In this document: piece by piece, positions 1 through 7,885 of the stretch
Position numbering within the stretch: position 1 is the first letter of the stretch
Layout of the letters: every line of letters starts with the position of its first letter
NCBI GenBank assembly: GCA_027075825.1
Contig: JALSZZ010000109.1
Span: 1-14,334, forward strand
Source: Mariprofundaceae bacterium
GTDB taxonomy: Bacteria > Pseudomonadota > Zetaproteobacteria > Mariprofundales > Mariprofundaceae
Length of the DNA stretch: 14,334 nucleotides
Direction: 5' to 3'
Position numbers and translations under genes: made by a program
Notes under the pieces: generated by a model
Told to the model about the DNA's origin: nothing
Seen by the model: only the letters and a program-made list of their open reading frames with translations
Databases searched by the model: none

Positions 1-499
1 CTTCGTCCTGCTTGCCCAGTTGAATCATGGCTTCATTAACATACAGGCGCCGATAAGCATGTGAGCAATCAAAACGTGTGGTATATTTACGATACATGGC
101 CAGCGTATCCCGCCATGCCTGCTGTTTTTGCTGGCGTTTTAACAGCAGCTCTGTTTTGTGATCACGGATACTTTGACGCAATGCCGACGATGGTTGCCAG
201 CCGGGTTTCTTTTTTCGGGTATCGGCTATCAGGCGACGTAGCTGACTCAGTCTGCCCTGATGCAACAGCTTCCACATCGGACGTTCATCAACAGCAACGG
301 GTTCAGATGATGGTGTATTGGTATGTGTGACTTTCTGCGCTGGTGTTTTCGCAGCAGGTGACCGGGAATCATGCTCGTTCTTCAACAGCGTATGATTACT
401 TCGGATGACTTCCATCACAGGCTGATCAATACATTGTCCCTGTGCAGGCATGAAAAAGCACAACAGACCCAACCCGATTATCGCTGTCATCACCTTCAT
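1..499 (-). CDS. Secreted protein at the bcsC position of the cellulose operon, N-terminal part only
   Basis: This is an open frame without stops from an ATG at 499 to the left edge, giving 166 residues. The gene continues outside the window. The start has a good ribosome site (GAGGGAGA, about 6 bases upstream) and overlaps the bcsZ stop by 4 bases (ATGA), so the two are translationally coupled. The N-terminus (MKVMTAIIGLGLLCFF) is a short charged end followed by a hydrophobic core ending near an AQG-Q site, so export is likely. Next comes a Pro/Thr/Ser/Ala-rich linker around residues 45-70. A basic helical part follows (WKLLHQGRLSQLRRLI near 75-90, then Lys/Gln-rich). The visible end (AYRRLYVNEAMIQLGKQDE) looks like a TPR helix pair. 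In A-B-Z-C operons this slot holds BcsC, the TPR and outer-membrane porin that exports cellulose. TPRs normally begin soon after the BcsC signal peptide, which is not obvious here, so it could be another TPR-like accessory protein. The gene is sure, the BcsC identity is not. Confidence 0.8.
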   Translation of the reverse strand, partial: MKVMTAIIGLGLLCFFMPAQGQCIDQPVMEVIRSNHTLLKNEHDSRSPAAKTPAQKVTHTNTPSSEPVAVDERPMWKLLHQGRLSQLRRLIADTRKKKPGWQPSSALRQSIRDHKTELLLKRQQKQQAWRDTLAMYRKYTTRFDCSHAYRRLYVNEAMIQLGKQDE

Positions 500-1536
500 G
501 TTGTTTCTCCCTCTTGCTGTTTCCATGCCATCTGGCAAAACATTTGCAACGCCGCCTCATAACTGTTGATATGCTTGTACCAGATAACTTCAGGCCAGCG
601 CTGTGCCTGATTCAGCACATGTTCTGTCAGCAGAAAAATCGCATGTGGAACAGCAAAATCCTGCCGCAAATGCACCTCATCGGTTTCCAGTTGCAGGCGG
701 TCCGGTGCCCAGCCCTGCATGCTGAACAACTGCCAGAAACGATGACAGGGGGTAAGCGCATCCTTTTTCCCGGCCCAGGCGAGAAACAATGGAATACGTA
801 TGGCATCATAGGAAAATACAGCGGGACGGGCGGCCCACGGTGTCAGGCTGCCATCATCGGCCAGGTGCAACCAGTCGGGCGGCAACTGCCAGCTACCAAA
901 GCGGGCATGGGCAAGAATTTTTATGGCGCTGTCAGCCAGTGCCTGCCAGTTCAGGTGATGATCTTCCTGTGCCAGTTCGTTAAAAGCCGGAAAAACCCAG
1001 TACGACGGGTTCAACACCATACCATGATCAACGGGGAAGCCTTCGGCGGCCGGGCGCAACACCTCGCCAAAAATCGTGCGGCGCTGTAACCCGGCCAGTG
1101 ATGCAGTAATTTTTCCGGCTTCCTCGCGGTAAGCTTCGTCATGCCACAGCCGTGCCGCACGATACAAGGCCCAGGCTGCAACAATATCCGCATCCGTGGC
1201 GTTATTGGCATCCAGTACCCGTTGTTCTTCCTGCCGCCACAGCCAGGAAAGCAGGTGGTCACCGGGGCGTTGCTGCAAATGCGCTTTCGTCCATTGCCAG
1301 AGACGATCAAACATTGCCTCGTCGGCATAGGCTGTGGCCAGCAGCATGCTGTATGCCTGCGCTTCCGAGTGCGTCACCATATGTTGCGCTTCGTCAATCA
1401 CGCGCCCGTCACTGGTCACAAAGCGGCTACAATAGGTTTGCCAGTCGCTCTGCTGCATACTGTGTGCCGGTGGCGGTATTTCGCTCTGACAAGCGGTCAT
1501 GAACATGAGCACAAGGCACAGTAGCCAATCACGCAT
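496..1536 (-). CDS. bcsZ: Periplasmic GH8 endo-1,4-beta-glucanase of the cellulose operon (BcsZ)
   Basis: Endoglucanase of glycoside hydrolase family 8 that cuts beta-1,4-glucan in the periplasm and is usually needed for normal cellulose output. The protein has 346 residues, close to the usual 350-370. Family signatures are SEAQAYSM (residues 57-64, with Glu58 as the likely catalytic acid), NATDADIVAAWAL (112-124, Asp115/Asp117) and FSYDAIRIP (241-249, Asp244 in the place of the catalytic base). I chose the ATG at 1536, 7 bases after the bcsB stop. The frame can be extended to a TTG at 1554 inside bcsB, but that adds six residues ahead of a clean signal peptide and has no Shine-Dalgarno. The ATG has none either, so coupling to bcsB translation is likely. 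The signal peptide ends in FMTAC, with Cys16 as a possible lipidation site, though Met at -3 is atypical. The 3' end overlaps the next gene by 4 bases. Confidence 0.93.
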   Translation of the reverse strand: MRDWLLCLVLMFMTACQSEIPPPAHSMQQSDWQTYCSRFVTSDGRVIDEAQHMVTHSEAQAYSMLLATAYADEAMFDRLWQWTKAHLQQRPGDHLLSWLWRQEEQRVLDANNATDADIVAAWALYRAARLWHDEAYREEAGKITASLAGLQRRTIFGEVLRPAAEGFPVDHGMVLNPSYWVFPAFNELAQEDHHLNWQALADSAIKILAHARFGSWQLPPDWLHLADDGSLTPWAARPAVFSYDAIRIPLFLAWAGKKDALTPCHRFWQLFSMQGWAPDRLQLETDEVHLRQDFAVPHAIFLLTEHVLNQAQRWPEVIWYKHINSYEAALQMFCQMAWKQQEGETT

Positions 1537-1543
1537 AACAGCA

Positions 1544-3871
1544 TCAGGGAGCAATATCCGGATTTGTCTGCTGGCGGTAACGAACCAGCACCCAGCGCGT
1601 TAACAAACTGACGATCAGCAACAGCGCCAGCAAAAAGCTGAGCAGGAAAACCGGATACTGAATGGCAAAATATTTCAGTCGCTGCAACAGGGAGATATCG
1701 CCAATATGGTATTGTGTCGAACCCAGTTCCAGTACATTGTAATCAAGAGCGTCTGTGGTTGTGCCATGCCCCCAGAACAGCACATCGCCATGCGCATCGT
1801 TTAATCGTGGCCACAGCGTAACCAGATCATTGATGGCCGCACGTAGCTGGCTGATATCGTCAGCCAGCAGCAAGGTCATCGTGCCATTCGGATGCTTCGG
1901 GTTCTCCATCTGCATCATGATACCTGAATTTTTCAGAATTTGCGCTGAATGAGCGATGCGGGTCTGATAATAGCCGGATCCGGAATGTGGGTTGCGATCA
2001 TTCCACCAAAAAAGCTGATACAACGCTTCCAGTCTGGAAATGGTTTTTTTGCCCAGTGTTGCAGGGTTACGCAGCATCGGATGGTTAATGACACCTGCCT
2101 CACCAAGATCAACGGGGGCGTGCTGCCACAATGCTGGCTCAATATCGCCCAGACTGCTCAGGCGGATGATATTGGCATGCCCGTCCGCCTGATCGCTTAC
2201 CGTCAGATCATATACGGCATCCCCTTTAAGCTGACCAATTCTGGCGGCCAGGGTCCAGGCAGCAGCAAGCGTATCGGCATTGATTGTCGGTACCAGGATA
2301 ACCTGGTCTCCCTGACTTCCCAGATAAGGAAAGCCTGTATTCAGGGTATAATAAAGGTCAGGCATGGCAACAAAATGGGGTGCGTCAGGAATGCTCAGGG
2401 TAGAATCGTCGTAGAGCGTCATCAGCAGATTATCCGTGCTGCCCGTGGTGCAGTTGCTGCCGGTATTGGCATGCATGCGGCTTTCAAAAACAAATTCATT
2501 CAGGCCAGGGCGGAAGGCATACATGGGAATGTTGATGCGATAATCCGTGACCTGCAAGCCACGCGGATCACCCAGCGACATGCTTTGCAAAAACACCTGG
2601 TTATGGTAAATATTCATCACCGAATCGGGACGCAGGGCTGCGCCATAGCTGAAATGCAACGATAACCCGACTTCAGAATGATTGCGTGAGAACAAATCGG
2701 GCGGTAACCACATCTGCACGCGAACATGATCATGCAATCCCTTTAATGTGCGTGTTTTATAACCGAGATCGGCAAAAGTGTAGGTCTTGCCTGCCATGGT
2801 TGCCTTGTGTGCAGCATAAGGGGAGGGTTTAGCAGGTTCAATGCTGCGAATATCCATCACTGCGGTGGCTTGCAGAGGTAGTGAAGACCATGTCAGCACC
2901 GAGGCAACTTTTTCCAGGGAAGCCTCGTCTCTGGCAGTAATCAGCAATAAAAAATAGCCGGGAGCATCATCACGCGGTAACAGGGCAATGCGTCCGATCT
3001 GTTTGCTGGCCGGATGATGCAACGCAGCAAACCTGCGAGCTTCAGCATATGTGCCAAAGAGCACCACATCCTGATTTTTGGGCAGGGCTGCCAGTGAGTG
3101 CAACAAGGGTACGGCATCAATCAGCAGCGGCTCGCGCGTTTTGCTGCCAAGTTCCTGAGCCAGTGTTGTGCCGGCATGACGATGAGCATCGCTGGTGCCC
3201 AGTGCTGCCAGTGTGATGTGCTGCTCGCCCCAGTTAAGACGGGACAGCCAGTGATCCAGTTCAGTCAGTTTGTCAGGCACAGGTTTAAGCGTGCCGGTAA
3301 CTGAAATATATGAGTGTGCCATATCAATATTGGTCCACAGTTCAGGACTTCCCGGGTCTTCGCAATCGGCGCGATAATGCTGGGAAACTTCAATACTAAG
3401 GTAGTTATCACCGCTGTTTAGCCATTTGGCAGGAATATTGGCGTTTATGTTGTTGTCAGGAAAATCAGTAGTTAGCGGTATCTGGCCAATAACGCCGTCA
3501 TTCCAGCGAAGACGAATCTGGGAGCGTTCGCCAAGCAGGGCAACAGAACTGGTGAACTCCACATGAATATGCACATATTGGGGGTTTACCCGATAAGGCA
3601 TGGGAATGCGCAGCCTTTCTGCGCTTTCGGTTTGGCGCAACTCAAGAAACTTCTGCTGTTCATTATCCTGGTAGAATGCCGATAACGGCATGCGGGCTTG
3701 CCAGGGAGTAGCAGTGGTAGTGCTGTTGTCTGCATTGATTGCTGCGGACGAAGCCGCCGCATCATTCTCATTGACGGGTTGCTCCGCCATGGTGTCAGGA
3801 GCAGACCGGGCAAGCACAGCCTGAGATATCAGCAAACACAGCATCACAGCGAAGAGGGTTAATCTTTTCAT
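1544..3871 (-). CDS. bcsB: Cellulose synthase periplasmic subunit BcsB
   Basis: Periplasmic, membrane-anchored partner of BcsA that activates the synthase and guides the nascent glucan. From the chosen ATG the protein has 775 residues, close to the usual 750-800. Residues 1-22 (MKRLTLFAVMLCLLISQAVLA) form a signal peptide. A low-complexity Ala/Ser/Thr/Asn linker follows (about 25-57), then the long BcsB body. HYRADCEDPGSPELW (166-179) matches the conserved BcsB Cys/His region, and Cys474 is a candidate disulfide partner for Cys170. A single membrane helix near 738-763 (YPVFLLSFLLALLLIVSLL) with a basic cytoplasmic tail ends the protein, as expected for BcsB docking to BcsA. The ATG at 3871 is preferred over an in-frame ATG at 3901 because TTGGAG lies 7 bases ahead of it and the longer form puts ten polar residues before the signal peptide. 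It sits 92 bases downstream of bcsA. Confidence 0.94.
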   Translation of the reverse strand: MKRLTLFAVMLCLLISQAVLARSAPDTMAEQPVNENDAAASSAAINADNSTTTATPWQARMPLSAFYQDNEQQKFLELRQTESAERLRIPMPYRVNPQYVHIHVEFTSSVALLGERSQIRLRWNDGVIGQIPLTTDFPDNNINANIPAKWLNSGDNYLSIEVSQHYRADCEDPGSPELWTNIDMAHSYISVTGTLKPVPDKLTELDHWLSRLNWGEQHITLAALGTSDAHRHAGTTLAQELGSKTREPLLIDAVPLLHSLAALPKNQDVVLFGTYAEARRFAALHHPASKQIGRIALLPRDDAPGYFLLLITARDEASLEKVASVLTWSSLPLQATAVMDIRSIEPAKPSPYAAHKATMAGKTYTFADLGYKTRTLKGLHDHVRVQMWLPPDLFSRNHSEVGLSLHFSYGAALRPDSVMNIYHNQVFLQSMSLGDPRGLQVTDYRINIPMYAFRPGLNEFVFESRMHANTGSNCTTGSTDNLLMTLYDDSTLSIPDAPHFVAMPDLYYTLNTGFPYLGSQGDQVILVPTINADTLAAAWTLAARIGQLKGDAVYDLTVSDQADGHANIIRLSSLGDIEPALWQHAPVDLGEAGVINHPMLRNPATLGKKTISRLEALYQLFWWNDRNPHSGSGYYQTRIAHSAQILKNSGIMMQMENPKHPNGTMTLLLADDISQLRAAINDLVTLWPRLNDAHGDVLFWGHGTTTDALDYNVLELGSTQYHIGDISLLQRLKYFAIQYPVFLLSFLLALLLIVSLLTRWVLVRYRQQTNPDIAP

Positions 3872-3910
3872 GTACTTTCTCCAACATATGGATTTGACCA
3901 TTTTTTCATT

Positions 3911-3943
3911 CTGTCAGTGGTTTCATTTGATCACTGGTGACAG
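3911..3943 (-). other. Imperfect hairpin in the bcsA-bcsB spacer
   Basis: Read on the minus strand, CTGT-CAC-CAGTG is followed 12 bases later by CACTG-ACAG. This gives nine base pairs interrupted by a three-base bulge. It lies in the 92-base gap between the bcsA stop and the bcsB ribosome site, the only sizeable gap inside the bcs operon. No T-run follows it, so it is not a typical terminator. It may be an mRNA stability or processing element, or chance. Confidence 0.3.
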
Positions 3944-3963
3944 TAGCCCAAAAACTGCATGAT

Positions 3964-6219
3964 TTAACATACTTCAGATGAAGACGTGATGGATGACCGG
4001 CCCCTGAAGGGGGACAGCAGGCGCATCCATAAATGCTGAAGTCCGTATTTCACCGCCGTTAGCAGAAAGATGGCACCCTGAGTAATGGTGGACTGCTGAT
4101 GTTTGCTGATCAGTTGGCGTTGCCAGCGGTGACTCTCGCCATACAGATAGTTGATAACCATACGACGTTCCCGAATATGGGAAAAACGAAAAGAAACACC
4201 GGCGACCAGGGTCTTTTTGTCACGAAACATTCCCTCACGCAGGCTATGCACCTGAACAGCAATTTTGGAACCAAAGCTGAGAATAGTACTAACCGCTTTG
4301 CTATGGTTTTTATCAGAAAAACGAAGCACGCCCTGTTTGATGTTCAGATCCCTGACCCATTCGGGCAAGTGCAGACAGGCGCCTGATTCTGTCATATCGG
4401 TAATATGGCAAGGGATATGCCTGCCGTCGATCTCAAGGCTGGCCACTTTCTCAACGGCAATACGGGGGTGCCTTCTGACTTCCCGTTTCTCAATCAATGC
4501 CCCCAGCGCAGCCAGTGTGAAAATAATATTATAGCTGTTCCATGCCAGTGATACGACCACCTGGTTGTACAGTCCGGGGTCATGCATGAGTAACCAGCCA
4601 CCGTACACGGAGGCAGCACACTGAATGCCCAGCAGGATATAAAAACGCCATGCCAGTGGCGAAAGACTGGTGTCTTCATGACTGACTTCCTTGGGCGTAA
4701 CTTTAAACTTTTGCCCCTGTGGCTTAAACAGGGTGCGCAATACCGTCCCGGAAAGCATCACGGCATTTATCGTGTCGTAGATTTCGGAAACAAAAGCCCA
4801 TCGCACACGACCATACAACACATTCAGTACCAGGTAGAGACCAATGAGGTAGGGAATCAGGTACAACATAATCTCACTGGGCGGCGCCGCAAAGAACACC
4901 ACACCGAAAACCAATGCGAAAACGGGGGTGAAAATAAAAACCACGCGCGCCAGTACAAAAAACCAGTAGGCGATGCAATTGATATAACTGATGCGCTGGG
5001 GGAAGCTCAGCCCCTTGCGAAACAAGGGGTTTTTCATGCGCAATAACTGAATCATGCCTGATGCCCAGCGTTGACGCTGGATAGTCATGGCTTCGATGGT
5101 TTCAGCGCTAAGCCCTGCCAGCACCGGAATGTGCAAATAAGCGGTGCGACAGCCTTTGCTCAACATTTCCATTGATGTATCGGCATCTTCCACAATGGTT
5201 TCGGTACACAGACCGCCAACCATTTCCAGCGCTGAACGTTTGATCAGCGCACCTGAACCGCAGAAGAAACCGGCATTCCAGTTATCCATACCGCGCAGTC
5301 CCATGGTATAAAACATGTCGCCTTCGGCAGGCATTTTCCGCGATGCATGCAGGCTTTTTTCCACCGGATCCTGGTTGATCATATGATGGGGTGTCTGCAC
5401 CAGCGCAATATCCGGGTGTTTGAGAAAAGTGCCAATGGTAAGTTCAAGGAAGTTCAGTGTTGGCACATGGTCAGAATCCAGTACCAGAATAATCTCGCCC
5501 TGTGTTTTCGGCAGGGCAGCATTGATGTTGCCTGCCTTGGCATGCACATTATCCTGACGGGTCAGATAATGAGCGCCGGTTTCTTCGCATAATTGTTGTA
5601 ACACACTGCGCCGTTTTCTGGCCAGGCGACCAGCCTCACCATCGCGCGCGCAACGACCGTCAGTGCCACCATCATCAAGCAAATACACGCGTAACTTGTC
5701 AGCCGGATAGATAATGCTCGTGGCGGCCAGCAAAGTGGTACGCAACAGTTCCGGGGATTCATTATAGCTGGGAACAAACACATCCACCGTTGGCAGGTCA
5801 TCACGATCCATATCAAAAGGCACGGGCTCGCGGCGCAGGGGATGAATCACCGTGAAAGAGCCGAGGAAATACAGGGCAACAGAAAATACTTCAGCAATCA
5901 GCAGCATGAGTGAAAGCAGCAGTGACAGTGTATCATCATGCCAGGGGATGGAGTATTGTATGCGCCAGATCAGGTAACGCAGTGCCAGCACGCCAATCAA
6001 CACCAGCAACAGCAGCCGGGTCAGTCGCAATGGCCGGGCATCGTGCAGGGTTCGCAGATAACGTATCCGCAAGAACAGAATCATCAATAGTGCGCTGGCA
6101 CTGAGAATGAATTGTTCCCGGTTGTACAGATCAATGCTGGCCATATAGATCAACAGGGAGGCGGCAACAGTCCACAGTATCACTGGCAGCCAGTGGTGAA
6201 AACGTTTGTCTGGCATCAT
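3964..6219 (-). CDS. bcsA: Cellulose synthase catalytic subunit with PilZ domain (BcsA)
   Basis: Inner-membrane family 2 glycosyltransferase that polymerises UDP-glucose into beta-1,4-glucan and extrudes it; c-di-GMP activates it through the PilZ domain. The protein has 751 residues, within the range of compact BcsA proteins. N-terminal membrane helices fall at about 11-29, 36-50, 67-82 and 98-125. The catalytic domain shows FVPSYNES (148-155), LLDDGG (180-185), DSD (248-250), FFCGSG (318-323), VEDAD (343-347) and QRQRW (381-385). Further helices lie around 415-470 and 525-575. The gating-loop motif FKVTPK is at 505-510. The PilZ domain has RRHPR (582-586, RxxxR) and DMTESG (608-613). Two departures are noted: Val343 where TED normally has Thr, and Thr610 where the second PilZ motif normally has Ser or Ala. 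The start ATG at 6219 follows GGAGAGGG; a second ATG lies directly after it. First gene of the bcs operon, divergent from pycA. Confidence 0.96.
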   Translation of the reverse strand: MMPDKRFHHWLPVILWTVAASLLIYMASIDLYNREQFILSASALLMILFLRIRYLRTLHDARPLRLTRLLLLVLIGVLALRYLIWRIQYSIPWHDDTLSLLLSLMLLIAEVFSVALYFLGSFTVIHPLRREPVPFDMDRDDLPTVDVFVPSYNESPELLRTTLLAATSIIYPADKLRVYLLDDGGTDGRCARDGEAGRLARKRRSVLQQLCEETGAHYLTRQDNVHAKAGNINAALPKTQGEIILVLDSDHVPTLNFLELTIGTFLKHPDIALVQTPHHMINQDPVEKSLHASRKMPAEGDMFYTMGLRGMDNWNAGFFCGSGALIKRSALEMVGGLCTETIVEDADTSMEMLSKGCRTAYLHIPVLAGLSAETIEAMTIQRQRWASGMIQLLRMKNPLFRKGLSFPQRISYINCIAYWFFVLARVVFIFTPVFALVFGVVFFAAPPSEIMLYLIPYLIGLYLVLNVLYGRVRWAFVSEIYDTINAVMLSGTVLRTLFKPQGQKFKVTPKEVSHEDTSLSPLAWRFYILLGIQCAASVYGGWLLMHDPGLYNQVVVSLAWNSYNIIFTLAALGALIEKREVRRHPRIAVEKVASLEIDGRHIPCHITDMTESGACLHLPEWVRDLNIKQGVLRFSDKNHSKAVSTILSFGSKIAVQVHSLREGMFRDKKTLVAGVSFRFSHIRERRMVINYLYGESHRWQRQLISKHQQSTITQGAIFLLTAVKYGLQHLWMRLLSPFRGRSSITSSSEVC

Positions 6220-6238
6220 TTTTTCCCTCTCCGGTGAA

Positions 6239-6266
6239 AGGGTAAGAAATAATACTATGTTGTCAA
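6239..6266 (-). promoter_or_regulatory. bcsA: Possible sigma-70 promoter for the bcs operon
   Basis: On the minus strand a perfect TTGACA (6266-6261) is followed after 16 bases by TACCCT (6244-6239), a weak -10 matching three of six consensus positions. The predicted start would leave only about a dozen bases before the bcsA ATG, with GGAGAGGG inside them, which is short but possible. The spacing or the -10 could be wrong; the TTGACA is the only strong part. Confidence 0.27.
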
Positions 6267-6402
6267 TGGAAAAAATTCCCTGTATCCGGGATGAATGTTT
6301 GCGCTGGCCATGAACAGCGATGATCTTCCCGGATGTTGTTCATCTTTGATTTGCCAGATACTGCTGATATTTCACTGTGCCTGGAGAAGGCATCAGCAAG
6401 TT

Positions 6403-6411
6403 TGCTATTCT
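6403..6411 (+). promoter_or_regulatory. pycA: Possible extended -10 promoter for the pyc operon
   Basis: TGCTATTCT has the TGn extension plus a TATTCT hexamer (6406-6411). No good -35 lies 17 bases upstream, which extended -10 promoters tolerate. Transcription would begin near 6418, giving a leader of about 40 bases before the TTG start. Sequence pattern only. Confidence 0.25.
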
Positions 6412-6441
6412 GCGGCAGAATTCTAGGGTTCAGTCGCGTGC

Positions 6442-6448
6442 AAGGAGG
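6442..6448 (+). promoter_or_regulatory. pycA: Strong ribosome binding site deciding the TTG start of pycA
   Basis: AAGGAGG is a near-perfect Shine-Dalgarno. It lies 9 bases ahead of the TTG at 6458, whose translation (L/M-FKRIFVANRGE) matches the normal N-terminus of biotin carboxylases. The in-frame ATG at 6377 would add 27 residues with no family resemblance. Confidence 0.8.
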
Positions 6449-6457
6449 CCTGCTGTT

Positions 6458-7876
6458 TTGTTCAAGAGAATTTTCGTTGCCAATCGTGGTGAATGCGCCA
6501 TACGCATTATTCGCTCATGCAAAGAGCTCGGCATTGAAACCGTAGCGATTTATTCTGAAGCGGACAGTCACGCGCTGCATGTCAAAAAAGCGGATCAGGC
6601 GGTGATGATTGGCCCGGATCCGGTCAAAAGTTATCTGAATATTCATCGCCTTGTGGACATTGCAGTTAAATACAAATGCGATGCGGTGCATCCCGGCTAT
6701 GGCTTTTTATCCGAAAACCCGGATTTTGCGCAGGCGGTGCTGGATGCCGGTATCAGCTATATCGGTCCTTCGCCGCAGGCGATTGAGGATATGGGGCTGA
6801 AAACCCGTGCCCGTGAAGCCATGATTGCCGCTGGCGTGCCGGTGATTCCCGGTTCGGAGCAGCCGCTTGAAAGTGAAGCGGATGCCTTGTCACAGGCGCA
6901 TGCCATGGGTTATCCGGTCATGCTCAAGGCGGCCGCCGGTGGTGGCGGACGTGGCATTCGCCGTTGCGATAACGACGATGAATTACGTGAGAACTATGTG
7001 ATTACCCGCCGTGAAGCGATGGCTGCCTTTGGCAGTGATGAACTGTTCATGGAAAAGTGTATCGTCGAGCCGCATCATATTGAGTTCCAGATTCTGGCTG
7101 ATCAGCATGGCAACTGCGTGCATTTGTTTGAGCGCGATTGCTCGATTCAGCGTCGTAACCAGAAACTGATTGAAATTGCCCCCTCTTCGTTTTTAACGCC
7201 AGAACTGCGTCGGCAAATGGGCGAAGTGGCGGTGAAGGCTGCCAAAGCTGTGGATTATGTGAATGCAGGCACGGTAGAGTTCCTTGTGGACAAGGAGCGG
7301 AATTTCTATTTCATGGAAATGAACACCCGTTTGCAGGTAGAACATACCATCACGGAGAGCATTACCGGGGTCGATATTGTGGCGCAACAAATCGCCATTG
7401 CTGCGGGTGAACCATTGCCATTTACACAGGAAGAAGTGTCGTTTCGTGGTTTTGCCATTGAGTTCCGCATCAATGCGGAAGAACCCAAAAATGATTTTCT
7501 GCCAAGGCCGGGGAAAATCACCCGCTATCATTCTCCCGGTGGCCTTGGCGTGCGCGTCGATGGCTGTGTGTATGCGGGCTACGAGATTCCGCCGCATTAT
7601 GATTCCATGTGCGCCAAGCTGACGGTGTGGGGGCTGGACTGGAAACATGCGGTAGCGCGTGCCGGGCGGGCACTGGAAGAGTACGATATTCGCGGTGTGC
7701 CGACGACGCTGCCTTTTTATCGCCATGTGGCTGCCTCTGCTGCTTTTCTTGCCGGAGAGTTCCACACAGGCTTTCTGGCAGAACATCCTGAGTTACTTGA
7801 ATTTACAACAGAAAAAAACAAAGAAAATATCGCCGCTGCGGTGGCTGCTGCCATTGCCACATACTGCGGCCTGTAA
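6458..7876 (+). CDS. pycA: Pyruvate carboxylase subunit A (biotin carboxylase)
   Basis: ATP-dependent biotin carboxylase: it carboxylates biotin on the partner subunit using bicarbonate and ATP. From the TTG start the protein has 472 residues, typical of stand-alone AccC/PycA subunits. An N-terminal preATP-grasp domain (KRIFVANRGECAIR, 3-16; HPGYGFLSEN, 78-87) is followed by the ATP-grasp domain. That has the glycine-rich loop AAAGGGGRGIR (158-168), FMEK (197-200) and MEMNTRLQVEH (286-296), which carries metal and catalytic residues. The C-terminal domain has EFRINAEEP (335-343) and YDSMCAKL (381-388). HTITE at 296-300 replaces the commoner HPVTE. Because the next gene encodes an OadA/PycB-type carboxyltransferase fused to a biotin carrier, this is a two-subunit pyruvate carboxylase rather than an acetyl-CoA carboxylase subunit. 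The product oxaloacetate would refill the TCA cycle. First gene of a four-gene unit, 9 bases before pycB. Confidence 0.93.
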   Translation: MFKRIFVANRGECAIRIIRSCKELGIETVAIYSEADSHALHVKKADQAVMIGPDPVKSYLNIHRLVDIAVKYKCDAVHPGYGFLSENPDFAQAVLDAGISYIGPSPQAIEDMGLKTRAREAMIAAGVPVIPGSEQPLESEADALSQAHAMGYPVMLKAAAGGGGRGIRRCDNDDELRENYVITRREAMAAFGSDELFMEKCIVEPHHIEFQILADQHGNCVHLFERDCSIQRRNQKLIEIAPSSFLTPELRRQMGEVAVKAAKAVDYVNAGTVEFLVDKERNFYFMEMNTRLQVEHTITESITGVDIVAQQIAIAAGEPLPFTQEEVSFRGFAIEFRINAEEPKNDFLPRPGKITRYHSPGGLGVRVDGCVYAGYEIPPHYDSMCAKLTVWGLDWKHAVARAGRALEEYDIRGVPTTLPFYRHVAASAAFLAGEFHTGFLAEHPELLEFTTEKNKENIAAAVAAAIATYCGL

Positions 7877-7885
7877 GGACTGAAC

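Larger units (their letters stand above)
6220..6457. other. Divergent intergenic region between bcsA and pycA
   Basis: This 238-base stretch is the longest non-coding part of the window and must carry the control signals for both the bcs operon (leftward) and the pyc operon (rightward). It is A/T-richer near bcsA. I see one promoter candidate for each direction but no clear long palindromic operator, riboswitch or terminator. Confidence 0.75.

Noticed and set aside
61..330. 89-codon plus-strand frame near the left edge
   Set aside because: Covered by an unbroken minus-strand frame with a good ribosome site coupled to bcsZ, which explains the region better.
514..1089. 191-codon plus-strand open frame opposite bcsZ
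   Set aside because: Antisense shadow of the GH8 gene; no ribosome site or recognisable domain.
1974..1984. CCGGATCCGG palindrome in bcsB, also found near 6617 in pycA
   Set aside because: Short, inside coding sequence in both places and explained by ordinary codon use; two copies do not make a repeat family.
1949..2665. 238-codon plus-strand open frame opposite bcsB
   Set aside because: It lies wholly inside a well-recognised bcsB, shows no known motif and has a composition typical of an antisense reading of a real gene.
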